DNA of 26,258 bases from Bacillota bacterium (GCA_023436245.1 JAEZJZ010000011.1:1-26258), one strand, 5' to 3'. Positions 7,913 through 15,052 are shown, counted from the stretch's first letter. A program made the numbers and translations. Notes: generated by a model not told the origin, from the letters alone.

Positions 7913-7941
7913 TTGCTTGCCGCCATACGCTGTGCTAAAAT
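7913..7941 (+). promoter_or_regulatory. Sigma-A promoter for the first 6S RNA
   Basis: TTGCTT (7913-7918), a 17-base spacer and TAAAAT (7936-7941), with TG one base before the -10 (extended -10). The predicted transcription start is about 7948. Confidence 0.65.
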
Positions 7942-7947
7942 TGGTTT

Positions 7948-8140
7948 AGATAATTCTCACAACTCCCTGCTGTGTGCGTATTGGCTCGTGTTGTTTTGAT
8001 CCAACACCTTCGAATCGGGAGCTCGGTTCTGGTCACGGCGCGCAGGCCGCCCGTTGGCGGAAGCACTAACTGACCAGGCGGGCGCCCCCTGTAACTGCCG
8101 GTTCGAAAACAAGCGGCCGGACGGCATGGTGGGGCCATTC
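7948..8140 (+). ncRNA. ssrS: 6S RNA, first of a tandem pair
   Basis: 6S RNA mimics an open promoter and sequesters the sigma-A RNA polymerase holoenzyme. The 5' element CCCTGCTGTG (about 7974-7983) pairs over 10 bases, with G-U pairs, with CATGGTGGGG near 8125-8134. The 3' strand carries the ACGGCATGG signature that corresponds to the GCGGCATCTCGG region of E. coli 6S. About 190 bases fit the family. It lies between aspS and rarA, the place where B. subtilis has bsrA. The ends are estimated. Short open frames here on both strands are incidental. Confidence 0.78.
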
Positions 8141-8168
8141 TTTTGCTAATGAGTAACGATTTGGCACT

Positions 8169-8196
8169 TGCTGCTGATGCTGTTCAGTGGTATGAT
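8169..8196 (+). promoter_or_regulatory. Sigma-A promoter for the second 6S RNA
   Basis: TTGCTG (8169-8174), a 16-base spacer and TATGAT (8191-8196), with an extended -10 TGG directly before it. The predicted start is about 8203. TTGGCA at 8161 is too far away (24-base spacer). Confidence 0.55.
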
Positions 8197-8202
8197 TGAC
8201 TC

Positions 8203-8388
8203 AAGAAATCCAAGTCTGCTGTGTGCGTGGGATCGATTTGTTTTGAACCAACGCGAAGACATCGGGAACCGGATCATGTTGCGGAGTGAATGCCTCCTTG
8301 AGTGGACTCACAAGGCAATGGTATGGTGCCCACCTGCGAGAGCGGGATTCTAAAACAGAGAGAACTCACGGCATGGTGGAGGAAGATT
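8203..8388 (+). ncRNA. 6S RNA, second of a tandem pair
   Basis: The 5' part repeats the first copy (CTGCTGTGTGCGT, then TTGTTTTGA-CCAAC and CG-rich stretches). The 3' part repeats ACGGCATGGTGG (about 8369-8380). TCTGCTGTG pairs with CATGGTGGA over 9 positions. A C-G pair of copy 1 is replaced by U-A here, so the stem is kept by a compensating change. A strong terminator follows directly. Firmicutes often carry two 6S RNAs with different timing. Tandem placement suggests duplication. Confidence 0.78.
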
Positions 8389-8412
8389 GGCGAGGCGTTA
8401 GCCTCGCCTTTT
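8389..8412 (+). terminator. Intrinsic terminator of the second 6S RNA
   Basis: GGCGAGGC (8389-8396), GTTA loop, GCCTCGCC (8401-8408), then TTTT. It is a perfect 8-bp stem. Confidence 0.9.
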
Positions 8413-8616
8413 CACTTTGGGCAGGCCGCGGTATGCCAGAGCGATGCCAAGGACTTCTCGCTCTGTGAGTTAAGAGTGCGTCCTCGTGACTCACGCGATT
8501 CATGTCATTTTGTGCATCTCGGCAGGAGAAGGATGGCAGTTGTCGAAGAACATTCATTGCCCAAGCGACTGAAATCGGACTGCTTGTTGGAAGCTAATCA
8601 GGGAGGCTAGAGACTG
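8413..8616. other. Spacer between 6S RNA and the RseC-like gene, no recognised content
   Basis: I find no convincing gene, repeat copy or consensus promoter in these roughly 200 bases, apart from the AGGGAGG binding site of the next gene near 8600-8606. An open frame crosses part of it but has no family resemblance and starts inside the 6S RNA. Confidence 0.5.
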
Positions 8617-9036
8617 ATGCAAGAATATGGAGTGGTTCTGCGCACCAACGGTAAGCTGGCAGATGTCAGCATCAGGCAGCAGTCTGCCTGCGCCAAGTGC
8701 GGCAAATGTCAACTGGCTCACGAAAGCAAGGACCTGACCATCTCGGCAGTCAATCAGGCCGGAGCTACTGCTGGTCAAGTTGTCTGTTTGGAGATGGGGC
8801 ACCGCGATGTGGTGACCGCAGGTCTGCTCGTCTATGGTCTGCCGCTCTTGATGCTGTTTCTGGGAGTGATCATCGGGCAGATCTGGTTCGGCGAGTTGGG
8901 TGCCGCTATGACTGGATTTTTGGCGCTGGGCATCACCTACGGCCTGATCCGCTGGCGGCTGGAACCGAGGTTGCAGGCGAATCAGCGTTACAGCATCGTG
9001 ATCACGCACGTGATCAATGAAAGGGAGGTCAATTAA
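8617..9036 (+). CDS. RseC/MucC-like SoxR-reducing system membrane protein
   Basis: This 139-aa protein of the RseC family has a short N-terminal beta-rich region with a cysteine cluster (C25, C28, C31 in ACAKCGKC) and two transmembrane helices at about 67-87 and 92-112. In enterobacteria RseC acts with the Rsx/Rnf electron-transfer complex that reduces SoxR, and family members in anaerobes are often near Rnf genes. No Rnf genes are seen in this window. Its role here is therefore unclear beyond a membrane redox function. AGGGAGG lies about 10 bases before the ATG. Thioredoxin starts just after its stop, which supports a redox operon. Confidence 0.85.
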   Translation: MQEYGVVLRTNGKLADVSIRQQSACAKCGKCQLAHESKDLTISAVNQAGATAGQVVCLEMGHRDVVTAGLLVYGLPLLMLFLGVIIGQIWFGELGAAMTGFLALGITYGLIRWRLEPRLQANQRYSIVITHVINEREVN

Positions 9037-9038
9037 TC

Positions 9039-9371
9039 ATGGCGCAAAACTCAAAGACAGTAACTACCAGTACTTTCCAGACAGAGGTGCTCAACTCCAG
9101 CAAGCCGGTGTTGGTCGACTTCTGGGCCACCTGGTGCGGTCCTTGCCGCATGGTGGGACCATTCCTGGAGGAACTGGCTGTGGAGATGGCGGCTCAACTG
9201 ACCATCGCCAAGCTGGATGTCGATCAGGAGCCGGAAGTGGCCATGCGTTACGGCGTGATGAGCATTCCGACCATGGTGCTTTTCAAGGACGGCAAGGAGC
9301 ATGCTCGCTTGGTGGGCGCTATGCCGAAGCCCGCGCTGAAACAGCGGATTGAGGAAGCTCTGCGCCAATAG
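9039..9371 (+). CDS. trxA: Thioredoxin
   Basis: This cytoplasmic disulfide reductase has the canonical WCGPC site at residues 32-36 within VDFWATWCGPC, a KLDVDQEPEVAMRYGVMSIPTM segment with the conserved cis-Pro, and the family length of 110 aa. It starts two bases after the RseC-like stop. Its GGGAGG (9022-9027) lies inside that gene, so the two are almost certainly co-transcribed. There is no signal peptide. Confidence 0.96.
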   Translation: MAQNSKTVTTSTFQTEVLNSSKPVLVDFWATWCGPCRMVGPFLEELAVEMAAQLTIAKLDVDQEPEVAMRYGVMSIPTMVLFKDGKEHARLVGAMPKPALKQRIEEALRQ

Positions 9372-9419
9372 TGCTCGTATTTTGCTGGTGGCTAGCCTGT
9401 GGAGGGAGGGGAGAATCCG

Positions 9420-10454
9420 ATGCACGTGATCGACTTGCGCAGCGATACCGTGACTGTGCCCAGTGAGGAGATGCGCCGGGCCATCTACGAGGCAGTGGTC
9501 GGGGACGATGTCTACGAGGAAGACCCGACGGTAGTTGAACTGGAGCAGTTGGTGGCAAAGGACATGGGCAAAGAGGCCGGGCTGTTTGTGACCAGCGGTA
9601 CCCAAGGCAATTTGGTGGCGCTTCTGACCCATTGCCCACGCGGCCAAGAAGTGATTCTGGAAGCTGAGGCCCATATTTTCTACTACGAAGTCGGAGGTCT
9701 GTCTGCTCTGGGAGGCCTCATTCCCGTGCGTGTGAGCGGACGGCGAGGCGTGCTGCAGGCAGAGGATGTGCGGATGAACATCCGTGCTGAGAATGTTCAC
9801 TATCCGGAGACCGGATTGGTCTGTCTGGAGAATACACATAATCGAGCCGGAGGCACCGTCACCAGACCGGAAGAGGTGCAGGCCGTGGCTGATGTTGCGC
9901 ATGCCGCAGGCATCCCGGTGCACATCGACGGCGCGCGCATCTACAATGCCGCTGTCTCTTTGGGTGTTGCCCCGGCTGAGCTGACCAAAGCGGCGGACTC
10001 GGTCAATGTCTGCCTCTCGAAGGGCTTGGGTGCACCAGTCGGTTCGGTGCTCTGCGGCAGCAAGCAGTTCATTCGCGCTGCCCGCAGGTACCGGAAGATG
10101 GTCGGCGGCGGTCTGCGCCAGGTGGGTGTGCTGGCGGCAGCCGGCATCTACGCCGTGACACATAATGTCGATCGTTTAGCCGAGGATCATCAAAACGCCC
10201 GTTTCCTGGCGGAAGGGCTGGTGCAGATACCGGGGCTTCGCGTTGACTTGGAGACCGTGCAGACCAACATCCTGATCACCGACGTGGCCGCGACCGGCCG
10301 CACCGCCGCCGAGATCGTCGCCCGGCTGCAAGAACTGGGAGTGAAGTGTGGAGCCTTTGGGCCGACCTCCATCCGCTTCGTCACGCACCTGAATGTCAAC
10401 CGCGCAGACTGCGCGGAAGCGTTGCGCCGGATTCAGACAGCGGTTGCTCGGTGA
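9420..10454 (+). CDS. ltaE: Low-specificity L-threonine aldolase
   Basis: This PLP enzyme of fold type I (beta-eliminating lyase family) cleaves threonine or allo-threonine to glycine and acetaldehyde. The 344-aa chain begins with the family-typical DLRSDTVTVPSEEMRRA. It contains the cofactor-binding HIDGARIYNA and the PLP lysine K201 in CLSKGLGAPVGS. The ATG at 9420 follows GGAGGGAGGGGAG at about 9401-9413, and the upstream GTG at 9399 would place that binding site inside the gene. Its stop overlaps the rarA GTG start, so the two are coupled. Confidence 0.94.
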   Translation: MHVIDLRSDTVTVPSEEMRRAIYEAVVGDDVYEEDPTVVELEQLVAKDMGKEAGLFVTSGTQGNLVALLTHCPRGQEVILEAEAHIFYYEVGGLSALGGLIPVRVSGRRGVLQAEDVRMNIRAENVHYPETGLVCLENTHNRAGGTVTRPEEVQAVADVAHAAGIPVHIDGARIYNAAVSLGVAPAELTKAADSVNVCLSKGLGAPVGSVLCGSKQFIRAARRYRKMVGGGLRQVGVLAAAGIYAVTHNVDRLAEDHQNARFLAEGLVQIPGLRVDLETVQTNILITDVAATGRTAAEIVARLQELGVKCGAFGPTSIRFVTHLNVNRADCAEALRRIQTAVAR

Positions 10455-11800
10455 CTGCAGTGAGCATTTTCGATCATCACCGCCAACAGCTGCAGCAGAG
10501 CTTGGCTCCTTTGGCTGAGCGGATGCGGCCGCGCACCTTGGACGAGGTGCACGGCCAGCAGCAGATCATCGGCCCTGGCCGTCTGCTCAGGCGCGCGATC
10601 TTGGCTGACAGGTTATCTTCTCTGATCTTTTACGGTCCCCCGGGCACAGGCAAGACCACCCTGGCCCGGGTGATTGCTAATACGAGCAAGATGGCCTTTG
10701 AACAACTGAATGCGGTTACTGCCGGCGTAGCCGACATCCGACGCGTGGTGGCCGATGCGAAGGAACGCCTGGGCCTGGGGGAGAGGCGCACCATCTTGTT
10801 TGTGGACGAGATTCATCGTTTCAACAAAGCTCAACAGGATGCGCTGCTGCCGTATGTGGAAGACGGCACCATCGTGCTGATCGGGGCTACCACCGAGAAC
10901 CCCTATTTCGAAGTCAACCCGCCGCTCGTTTCGCGTTCTCGCGTCTTCCGCCTGGAGCCTCTGCCGGACGAGGAGATGCAGGCCGTGCTCACGCAGGCGC
11001 TCAGCGACACAACGCGCGGGCTAGGCGAGCACAAAGCGACGCTGACGCCGGACGCCATGTCGCACCTGGTACGCGTGGCCAACGGCGATGCCCGCTCGGC
11101 GCTGAATGCCCTCGAATTGGCGGTGCTCACCACCGAGCCGGATGAGCAGGGGGCACGTCTGATCAGCCTGGAGGTGGCTGCTGAGTCAATCCAGCAGCGG
11201 GCTGTGCTCTACGACAAGAATGGGGATCACCATTACGACACCGTCTCGGCCTTCATCAAGTCCATGCGCGGCAGCGATCCGCATGCTGCTCTCTATTGGC
11301 TGGCGCGTATGCTCTACGCTGGAGAGGATCCGGTGTTCGTGGCCAGACGGATTGTGATCTGTGCTTCTGAGGATGTGGGCAACGCCGACCCGCATGCGCT
11401 GTTGGTGGCGACGGCAGCCGCGCAGGCAGTTGCCATGATCGGCCTGCCGGAGGCGCGCTTGGCTTTGGCACAGGCAGTGACGTATATCGCCTGCGCTCCC
11501 AAAGGCAACGCCGTGACCACTGGAATTGCCGAGGCCTGGGCTGACGTGCAGAATGAAGTGAATGTAGCCGTGCCAGAACACTTGCGTGACGCGCATTACA
11601 AAGGGGCCGCCAAGCTTGGTCATGGAGTCGACTATAAGTACCCTCACGACTTCCCCGGGCACTTTGTGCGCCAGCAGTATCTGCCTGACAATCTGCGGGA
11701 TAAGTGCTACTATCGCCCCGGGCAGAACGGCTATGAGCAGAATCACCGCCAGCGCCTGGCCGAATGGCACAAAGACAAACCCGAGCAGAGAGACTGCTGA
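10451..11800 (+). CDS. rarA: Replication-associated recombination protein A, AAA+ ATPase
   Basis: RarA/MgsA is a clamp-loader-like AAA+ ATPase that acts at stalled replication forks. The 449-aa protein has LAERMRPRTLDEVHGQ at the N-terminus, Walker A GPPGTGKTT starting at 62, Walker B VDEIHRF (D119, E120), sensor ATTENPYFEVN, and the family C-terminal tetramerisation region ending YLPDNLRDKCYYRPGQNGYEQ. The start is GTG 10451, which overlaps the ltaE stop. GTG 10460 is an alternative, and neither has a clear Shine-Dalgarno. The longer in-frame extension to 10346 overlaps ltaE and is not expected. aspS and the 6S RNA lie upstream, the same neighbourhood as in Bacillus. Confidence 0.95.
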   Translation: MTAVSIFDHHRQQLQQSLAPLAERMRPRTLDEVHGQQQIIGPGRLLRRAILADRLSSLIFYGPPGTGKTTLARVIANTSKMAFEQLNAVTAGVADIRRVVADAKERLGLGERRTILFVDEIHRFNKAQQDALLPYVEDGTIVLIGATTENPYFEVNPPLVSRSRVFRLEPLPDEEMQAVLTQALSDTTRGLGEHKATLTPDAMSHLVRVANGDARSALNALELAVLTTEPDEQGARLISLEVAAESIQQRAVLYDKNGDHHYDTVSAFIKSMRGSDPHAALYWLARMLYAGEDPVFVARRIVICASEDVGNADPHALLVATAAAQAVAMIGLPEARLALAQAVTYIACAPKGNAVTTGIAEAWADVQNEVNVAVPEHLRDAHYKGAAKLGHGVDYKYPHDFPGHFVRQQYLPDNLRDKCYYRPGQNGYEQNHRQRLAEWHKDKPEQRDC

Positions 11801-11817
11801 CGAACCTTGCTGTCATC

Positions 11818-11907
11818 CGGAGTGCCTCGGCAGGCTCGCCTAGACTCCGCGAGAGATCTTCAGGGTGCCCGTATTCGCGGGCATGATCGGACTCCTCAGG
11901 GAGTTTA
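11818..11907 (+). promoter_or_regulatory. Structured spacer between rarA and yigZ with a weak terminator-like hairpin
   Basis: Three hairpins occur in series. The first has CGGAGT (11818-11823) with ACTCCG (11844-11849), enclosing GCCT/AGGC. The second has TGCCCG (11866-11871) with CGGGCA (11878-11883). The third has ACTCC (11891-11895) with GGAGT (11900-11904) followed by TT. The last could be a weak terminator. No known riboswitch signature was recognised. Confidence 0.35.
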
Positions 11908-11995
11908 CCACCAGCTTGCGAAGTGCTCAGATGGCATTGTTGGGTGTTCTTCAGCGGCCTCCCGAGTATGAGGCTCTGGTAGGAGGTCAGAAGAG

Positions 11996-12616
11996 ATGAG
12001 TGAGATCCCGGAGACCTTTTCCACCGTGGCTAACCGATCCCAGGTGAAGATTCCGGTTGGGCTCTGCCGGTTCCATGCCTCAGTCAGCGAAGTGCAGACT
12101 GAAGATGAAGCCAAGGCATTTCTGGCTGAGGTGGTAGCCCAGTTCCCTGACGCAAATCACAGCGCTTGGGCCTATCGCATTGGGTTTGGTGATCAGGCCC
12201 TCTGTCGCCAGAGCGACGACGGCGAGCCAGCCAACACCGCGGGCGCGCCGATGCAGCAGGTGATCAGCGGGTCCGGCCTGACCAATGTGATGGTGATCGG
12301 CACCCGCTATTTTGGCGGGGTCAAGCTGGGAGTGGGCGGGCTGATTCGTGCCTATCGCGACTGTGCGCAGGCCGGTTTGCAGGCAGCCGGCGTGCGCACA
12401 GAGACGATCAAGGTGGAAGTAGCTGTGCGCGACTTGGACTATGCGCAACTGGGGGACGTGTTGCGCGAGTTGGAAGCGGTAAAGAGCGACATTTTGGGAA
12501 TTGACTATCAGCTACGGGTGAGCGTGCGAGCCGCCATTCGGCCGAAGGACCGGGAGGCGCTTGGCATTCGCATAACGGACATCACCCGGGGGCAATGTCA
12601 TTTAGAGGTGGTCTGA
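11996..12616 (+). CDS. yigZ: YigZ/IMPACT family protein (UPF0029)
   Basis: This 206-aa protein has the two-domain layout of the family. The N-terminal IMPACT/UPF0029 domain shows HSAWAYRIG, QSDDGEPANTAGAPM and VIGTRYFGGVKLGVGGLIRAY. A C-terminal DUF1949 domain follows. The biochemical role is not settled. Eukaryotic IMPACT affects translation control by GCN2, while bacterial YigZ has no agreed function. A GGAGGT stands about 9 bases before the ATG. The stop overlaps the mnmA start by one base (TGATG), so the two are translationally coupled. Confidence 0.94.
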   Translation: MSEIPETFSTVANRSQVKIPVGLCRFHASVSEVQTEDEAKAFLAEVVAQFPDANHSAWAYRIGFGDQALCRQSDDGEPANTAGAPMQQVISGSGLTNVMVIGTRYFGGVKLGVGGLIRAYRDCAQAGLQAAGVRTETIKVEVAVRDLDYAQLGDVLRELEAVKSDILGIDYQLRVSVRAAIRPKDREALGIRITDITRGQCHLEVV

Positions 12617-13692
12617 TGAGCAAGGGAAAGGTTCTGGTGGCCATGAGTGGCGGGGTGGACAGCTCGGTGGCTGCCGTGCTGCTGCGCGAGCAAGGATACG
12701 AGGTTGTGGGTGCAACCATGCGGCTCTGGTCCCCAGAAGGGGAAGAGTACTTTGATAATCCCGGTGGTTGCTGTTCGCTTGCCTCAGTTGAGGACGCCCG
12801 GCGGGTTGCGAATGAGCTCTCGATTCCGTTTTATGTGCTCAATTTTCGGGATGCCTTTGCGGACAAAGTGGTGAACTACTTCGTCGACGAGTATCGCCGG
12901 GGAAACACCCCCAACCCCTGCATCGCCTGCAATCGCCACATGAAGTTCGATCTGTTCCTGCAGAAGGCGCAGAGCCTCGGGCTGGATTACATGGCCACCG
13001 GCCATTATGCCAGACGGGTGGAGACGGATGATGGCTGCCATCTGGAGAAGGCAGCAGATGAGCAGAAAGACCAGACTTATGCACTCTACGGCATCACTCG
13101 CGCGCAGTTGGCACACACCCTCTTCCCGCTGGGTGACCTGCAGAAGCCTGAGGTGCGTGAGCTTGCCCGTCAGCATAACCTGCCGACGGCCGCCAAAGCC
13201 GAGAGCCAGGAGATTTGCTTCATTCCAGATGATGATTACAAGCGTTTTCTGGAACAGGAGGCAGGTATTGCCGCGCGTCCTGGGAAGATCGTGCTCCCCG
13301 ACGGGCGAGTCTTAGGCAAGCACAGCGGCGTGCAGAACTTCACCGTTGGGCAGCGCAAAGGCATCGGGGTCACCTGGCCCGAGCCGCTCTATGTGTTGGA
13401 AGTGCGGCCCGAAACGGATGAGGTGGTGGTCGGTACAGCGGCGGAAGTGTTCGGCGATGAACTGGTGGCGGCAGACTGCAATCTGCTCTATTGGCCGTGG
13501 ACTGACCAAACGGTGGAGTTGGCCGCCAAGATTCGCTATAACGCGAAGGAGACGCCGTGCCTGGTGGAGTTGCTGCCGGAAAGACGGATGCGAGTGAAGT
13601 TCTTGCAGGCCGTGCGGGCGATCACACCCGGTCAAGCGGTGGTGCTCTATGCCGGCCGTCGCGTGGTCGGCGGCGGCATTATCCAGCGGTGA
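12616..13692 (+). CDS. mnmA: tRNA-specific 2-thiouridylase
   Basis: MnmA adds the 2-thio group to U34 of tRNA-Lys, -Glu and -Gln using sulfur relayed from a cysteine desulfurase. The 358-aa protein has the PP-loop SGGVDSS at 11-17, the catalytic C102 in NPCIACNR and the second catalytic C201 in SQEICFIPD. A C-terminal beta-barrel part runs to the end. The ATG at 12616 overlaps the yigZ stop and has AGAGGTGG upstream. The longer frame from 12595 lies inside yigZ. In many Clostridia a cysteine desulfurase (and often nifU) precedes mnmA, but here yigZ does, so the sulfur donor must be encoded elsewhere. Confidence 0.97.
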   Translation: MSKGKVLVAMSGGVDSSVAAVLLREQGYEVVGATMRLWSPEGEEYFDNPGGCCSLASVEDARRVANELSIPFYVLNFRDAFADKVVNYFVDEYRRGNTPNPCIACNRHMKFDLFLQKAQSLGLDYMATGHYARRVETDDGCHLEKAADEQKDQTYALYGITRAQLAHTLFPLGDLQKPEVRELARQHNLPTAAKAESQEICFIPDDDYKRFLEQEAGIAARPGKIVLPDGRVLGKHSGVQNFTVGQRKGIGVTWPEPLYVLEVRPETDEVVVGTAAEVFGDELVAADCNLLYWPWTDQTVELAAKIRYNAKETPCLVELLPERRMRVKFLQAVRAITPGQAVVLYAGRRVVGGGIIQR

Positions 13693-13756
13693 GTTGCCCG
13701 CAGTTGGAGTGCTACGGATGAGTCGGAGTGGTCGCATGAACACAACCCACCCGCCC

Positions 13757-13780
13757 GTAGGGGCCGCATGCATGCGGCCC
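13757..13780 (+). repeat. REP-like palindrome with GTAG
   Basis: GTAG (13757-13760) directly precedes a perfect 20-base palindrome at 13761-13780 with core ATGCAT and arms GGGCCGC/GCGGCCC, a fourth arm variant. A half copy (GCGCCCCTACG) remains near 13897-13907. Confidence 0.75.
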
Positions 13781-13835
13781 GCAGACGCAGCAATGAACCC
13801 CAGCGCGACCGGGGCGGGCGCCAAAGGTACAAGCC

Positions 13836-13888
13836 GATTCTTGACAAGCAAGAATCGCTTTGTTGGAGATTGCAACACTTTGTGTTGC
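13836..13888 (+). repeat. Two-hairpin repeat, copy 7
   Basis: Hairpin A has arms GATTCTTG (13836-13843) and CAAGAATC (13849-13856). The 15-base linker ends in GGAGATT. Hairpin B has arms GCAACAC (13872-13878) and GTGTTGC (13882-13888). It is followed by CTGGCATAG, with no Shine-Dalgarno, and lies about 170 bases before the next gene. Confidence 0.8.
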
Positions 13889-13906
13889 CTGGCATAGCGC
13901 CCCTAC

Positions 13907-13931
13907 GCCGATCCGGGTGGGTCGGCTTTTT
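13907..13931 (+). terminator. Intrinsic terminator downstream of mnmA
   Basis: GCCGATCC (13907-13914), GGGT loop, GGGTCGGC (13919-13926) and TTTTT. It has 8 pairs including one G-U. It probably ends the yigZ-mnmA transcript after reading through the repeat-filled spacer. Confidence 0.8.
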
Positions 13932-14008
13932 GCTTGGTATGAACACTTGGGAGAGCGGCAAGAATAGTGAATAGCCAATGGTTGACGAGGAGTGAAACAG
14001 GCCTGACC

Positions 14009-14052
14009 GGAACGAAGGGCCTGTCCCCTCGTTCCATACTTGGAACGGAGGG
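14009..14052 (+). promoter_or_regulatory. Two mutually exclusive hairpins over the ribosome binding site of the PRC-barrel gene
   Basis: Segment 14009-14019 pairs with 14025-14035 (10 of 11 positions). Segment 14026-14035 can instead pair with 14042-14052 (one bulge), and that pairing buries the GGAGGG at 14047-14052. The two helices share the middle strand and so exclude each other, a layout able to switch translation. No ligand or leader peptide is evident. Confidence 0.4.
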
Positions 14053-14059
14053 ACACCGC

Positions 14060-14569
14060 ATGCGCAGAGGCAAGCAGTTGATCGGGCTGCCTGTTTTGGA
14101 CCTAGCCACTGGTAGGCAGGTGTCATCGGTGCGCTCATTGCTGATTGACCCCGATGGGGGTCAGTTGGTGGCGCTGGTGCTGCAGAAGACAAGTCTGTTG
14201 GCAGAGGCGAAGGTCATCAGGGTGAGCCAGGTGCACGCAATCGGGTCAGATGCCGTGATTCTGGAACCTGGCGAGGAGCCAGGCTCTCTCTCCGACCTGC
14301 TCAAGGAGAAGCCGCAGGCAGTGGGAGAGGAGAGGATCGCTGGAAGGCCTGTCTTGACTGCTGACGGACAGATGCTGGGCACACTCGCTGATTTGACGAT
14401 CGCCGAAGACAGTGGCCGCATCACGCAGTTTGTCTTGTCTGACGGGCTGATTCAGGATCTGATCGGTGGATACTCCACCATGCCGGCTCCGGAACAGACC
14501 GTCTACGGTGAGGAACACATCATTGTGCCGGAGGAAAGCAATCGACCCGGTGATACTCCCTTGTACTAA
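14060..14569 (+). CDS. PRC-barrel domain protein
   Basis: This 169-aa soluble protein has two PRC-barrel-like halves. The first is residues 5-60 (IGLPVLDLATGRQVSSVRSLLIDP...), and the second starts at about 93 (AGRPVLTADGQMLGTLADL...). PRC-barrels occur in RimM and in small proteins of sporulating and photosynthetic bacteria and bind RNA or protein partners. The function here is not known. Position between mnmA and alaS is common in Clostridia, from memory. The ATG at 14060 is 7 bases from GGAGGG (14047-14052), and the upstream in-frame extension to 13967 crosses the hairpins and is rejected. Confidence 0.85.
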   Translation: MRRGKQLIGLPVLDLATGRQVSSVRSLLIDPDGGQLVALVLQKTSLLAEAKVIRVSQVHAIGSDAVILEPGEEPGSLSDLLKEKPQAVGEERIAGRPVLTADGQMLGTLADLTIAEDSGRITQFVLSDGLIQDLIGGYSTMPAPEQTVYGEEHIIVPEESNRPGDTPLY

Positions 14570-14594
14570 TTCCAAGCTAGAAGGAGTCTTTGCA

Positions 14595-14786
14595 TTGCAG
14601 ACGTTCCAATGCCCGCATTGCGGGAGCAGATCCGTTGGGCGAGTCGGACATGAACAGTACTTTTGTTGGGATTGCTGCCTGGAATACAGCCGCAAGAAGA
14701 ACGGATATCGCCTGTACCAGGTGGCGGACGACGGTACTCTGCTGGCTGTCGAGGCAGAACCGGAAGGTGCGTACTCAAGCCGATAG
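14595..14786 (+). CDS. Small zinc-ribbon-like protein
   Basis: This hypothetical protein of 63 aa starts at TTG 14595, eight bases after AAGGAG (14581-14586). It has two cysteine knuckles, C6-x2-C9 in QCPHCG and C24-x2-C27 (C28) in FCWDCC, separated by 14 residues, which fits a zinc ribbon. The tail is charged and ends EPEGAYSSR. It follows the PRC-barrel gene after about 25 bases and is probably co-transcribed with it. No function can be assigned. The longer frame from 14466 overlaps the PRC-barrel gene and is not believed. Confidence 0.7.
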   Translation: MQTFQCPHCGSRSVGRVGHEQYFCWDCCLEYSRKKNGYRLYQVADDGTLLAVEAEPEGAYSSR

Positions 14787-14843
14787 TTGCTGCGCAACAA
14801 TCGCTTTTACTTGAGATCGCAAGGCTTCGCCTTGCTGAGGAGG
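14786..14843 (+). repeat. Two-hairpin repeat, copy 8, ending in a ribosome binding site
   Basis: Hairpin A is shortened to GTTGC (14786-14790) and GCAAC (14794-14798). The linker ends in TTGAGATC. Hairpin B has a different sequence, GCAAGGC (14819-14825) and GCCTTGC (14829-14835), but full pairing. TGAGGAGG follows at once and is the Shine-Dalgarno of the next gene. Confidence 0.75.
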
Positions 14844-14851
14844 TGGACTGA

Positions 14852-15037
14852 ATGAGACGTGGCTTGATCACCGGGTTGATTCTCGGTGGCATAGTGGGTG
14901 CGTATTACGGCATGAACATGACCAGCCGCGACCAGCGTCGCGTGCGCCAGGCGACCGACGATCTGCTCGGTCGGGGAACTGACGTGGTTGACCGGGTGAA
15001 GGACGGCGCCGTGCGCCTCTTTGATAATTTGCGCTGA
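14852..15037 (+). CDS. Small YtxH-like membrane-anchored protein
   Basis: This 61-aa protein has one N-terminal hydrophobic segment rich in glycine (GLITGLILGGIVGAYYGMN) followed by a charged helix (DRVKDGAVRLFDNLR). The layout matches small YtxH-type general-stress proteins, whose function is unknown. GGAGG at about 14839-14843 is supplied by the end of two-hairpin repeat copy 8, eight bases before the ATG. A strong terminator follows, closing the PRC-barrel transcription unit. Confidence 0.72.
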   Translation: MRRGLITGLILGGIVGAYYGMNMTSRDQRRVRQATDDLLGRGTDVVDRVKDGAVRLFDNLR

Positions 15038-15052
15038 CGCACCTCATTTCGG

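Noticed and set aside
8168..8610. Three overlapping short plus-strand open frames
   Set aside because: Two lie largely and one wholly within the second 6S RNA and its terminator, and they resemble no family.
9051..10163. Minus-strand open frame (370 codons) opposite trxA and ltaE
   Set aside because: It spans two real genes on the other strand and has no family signature.
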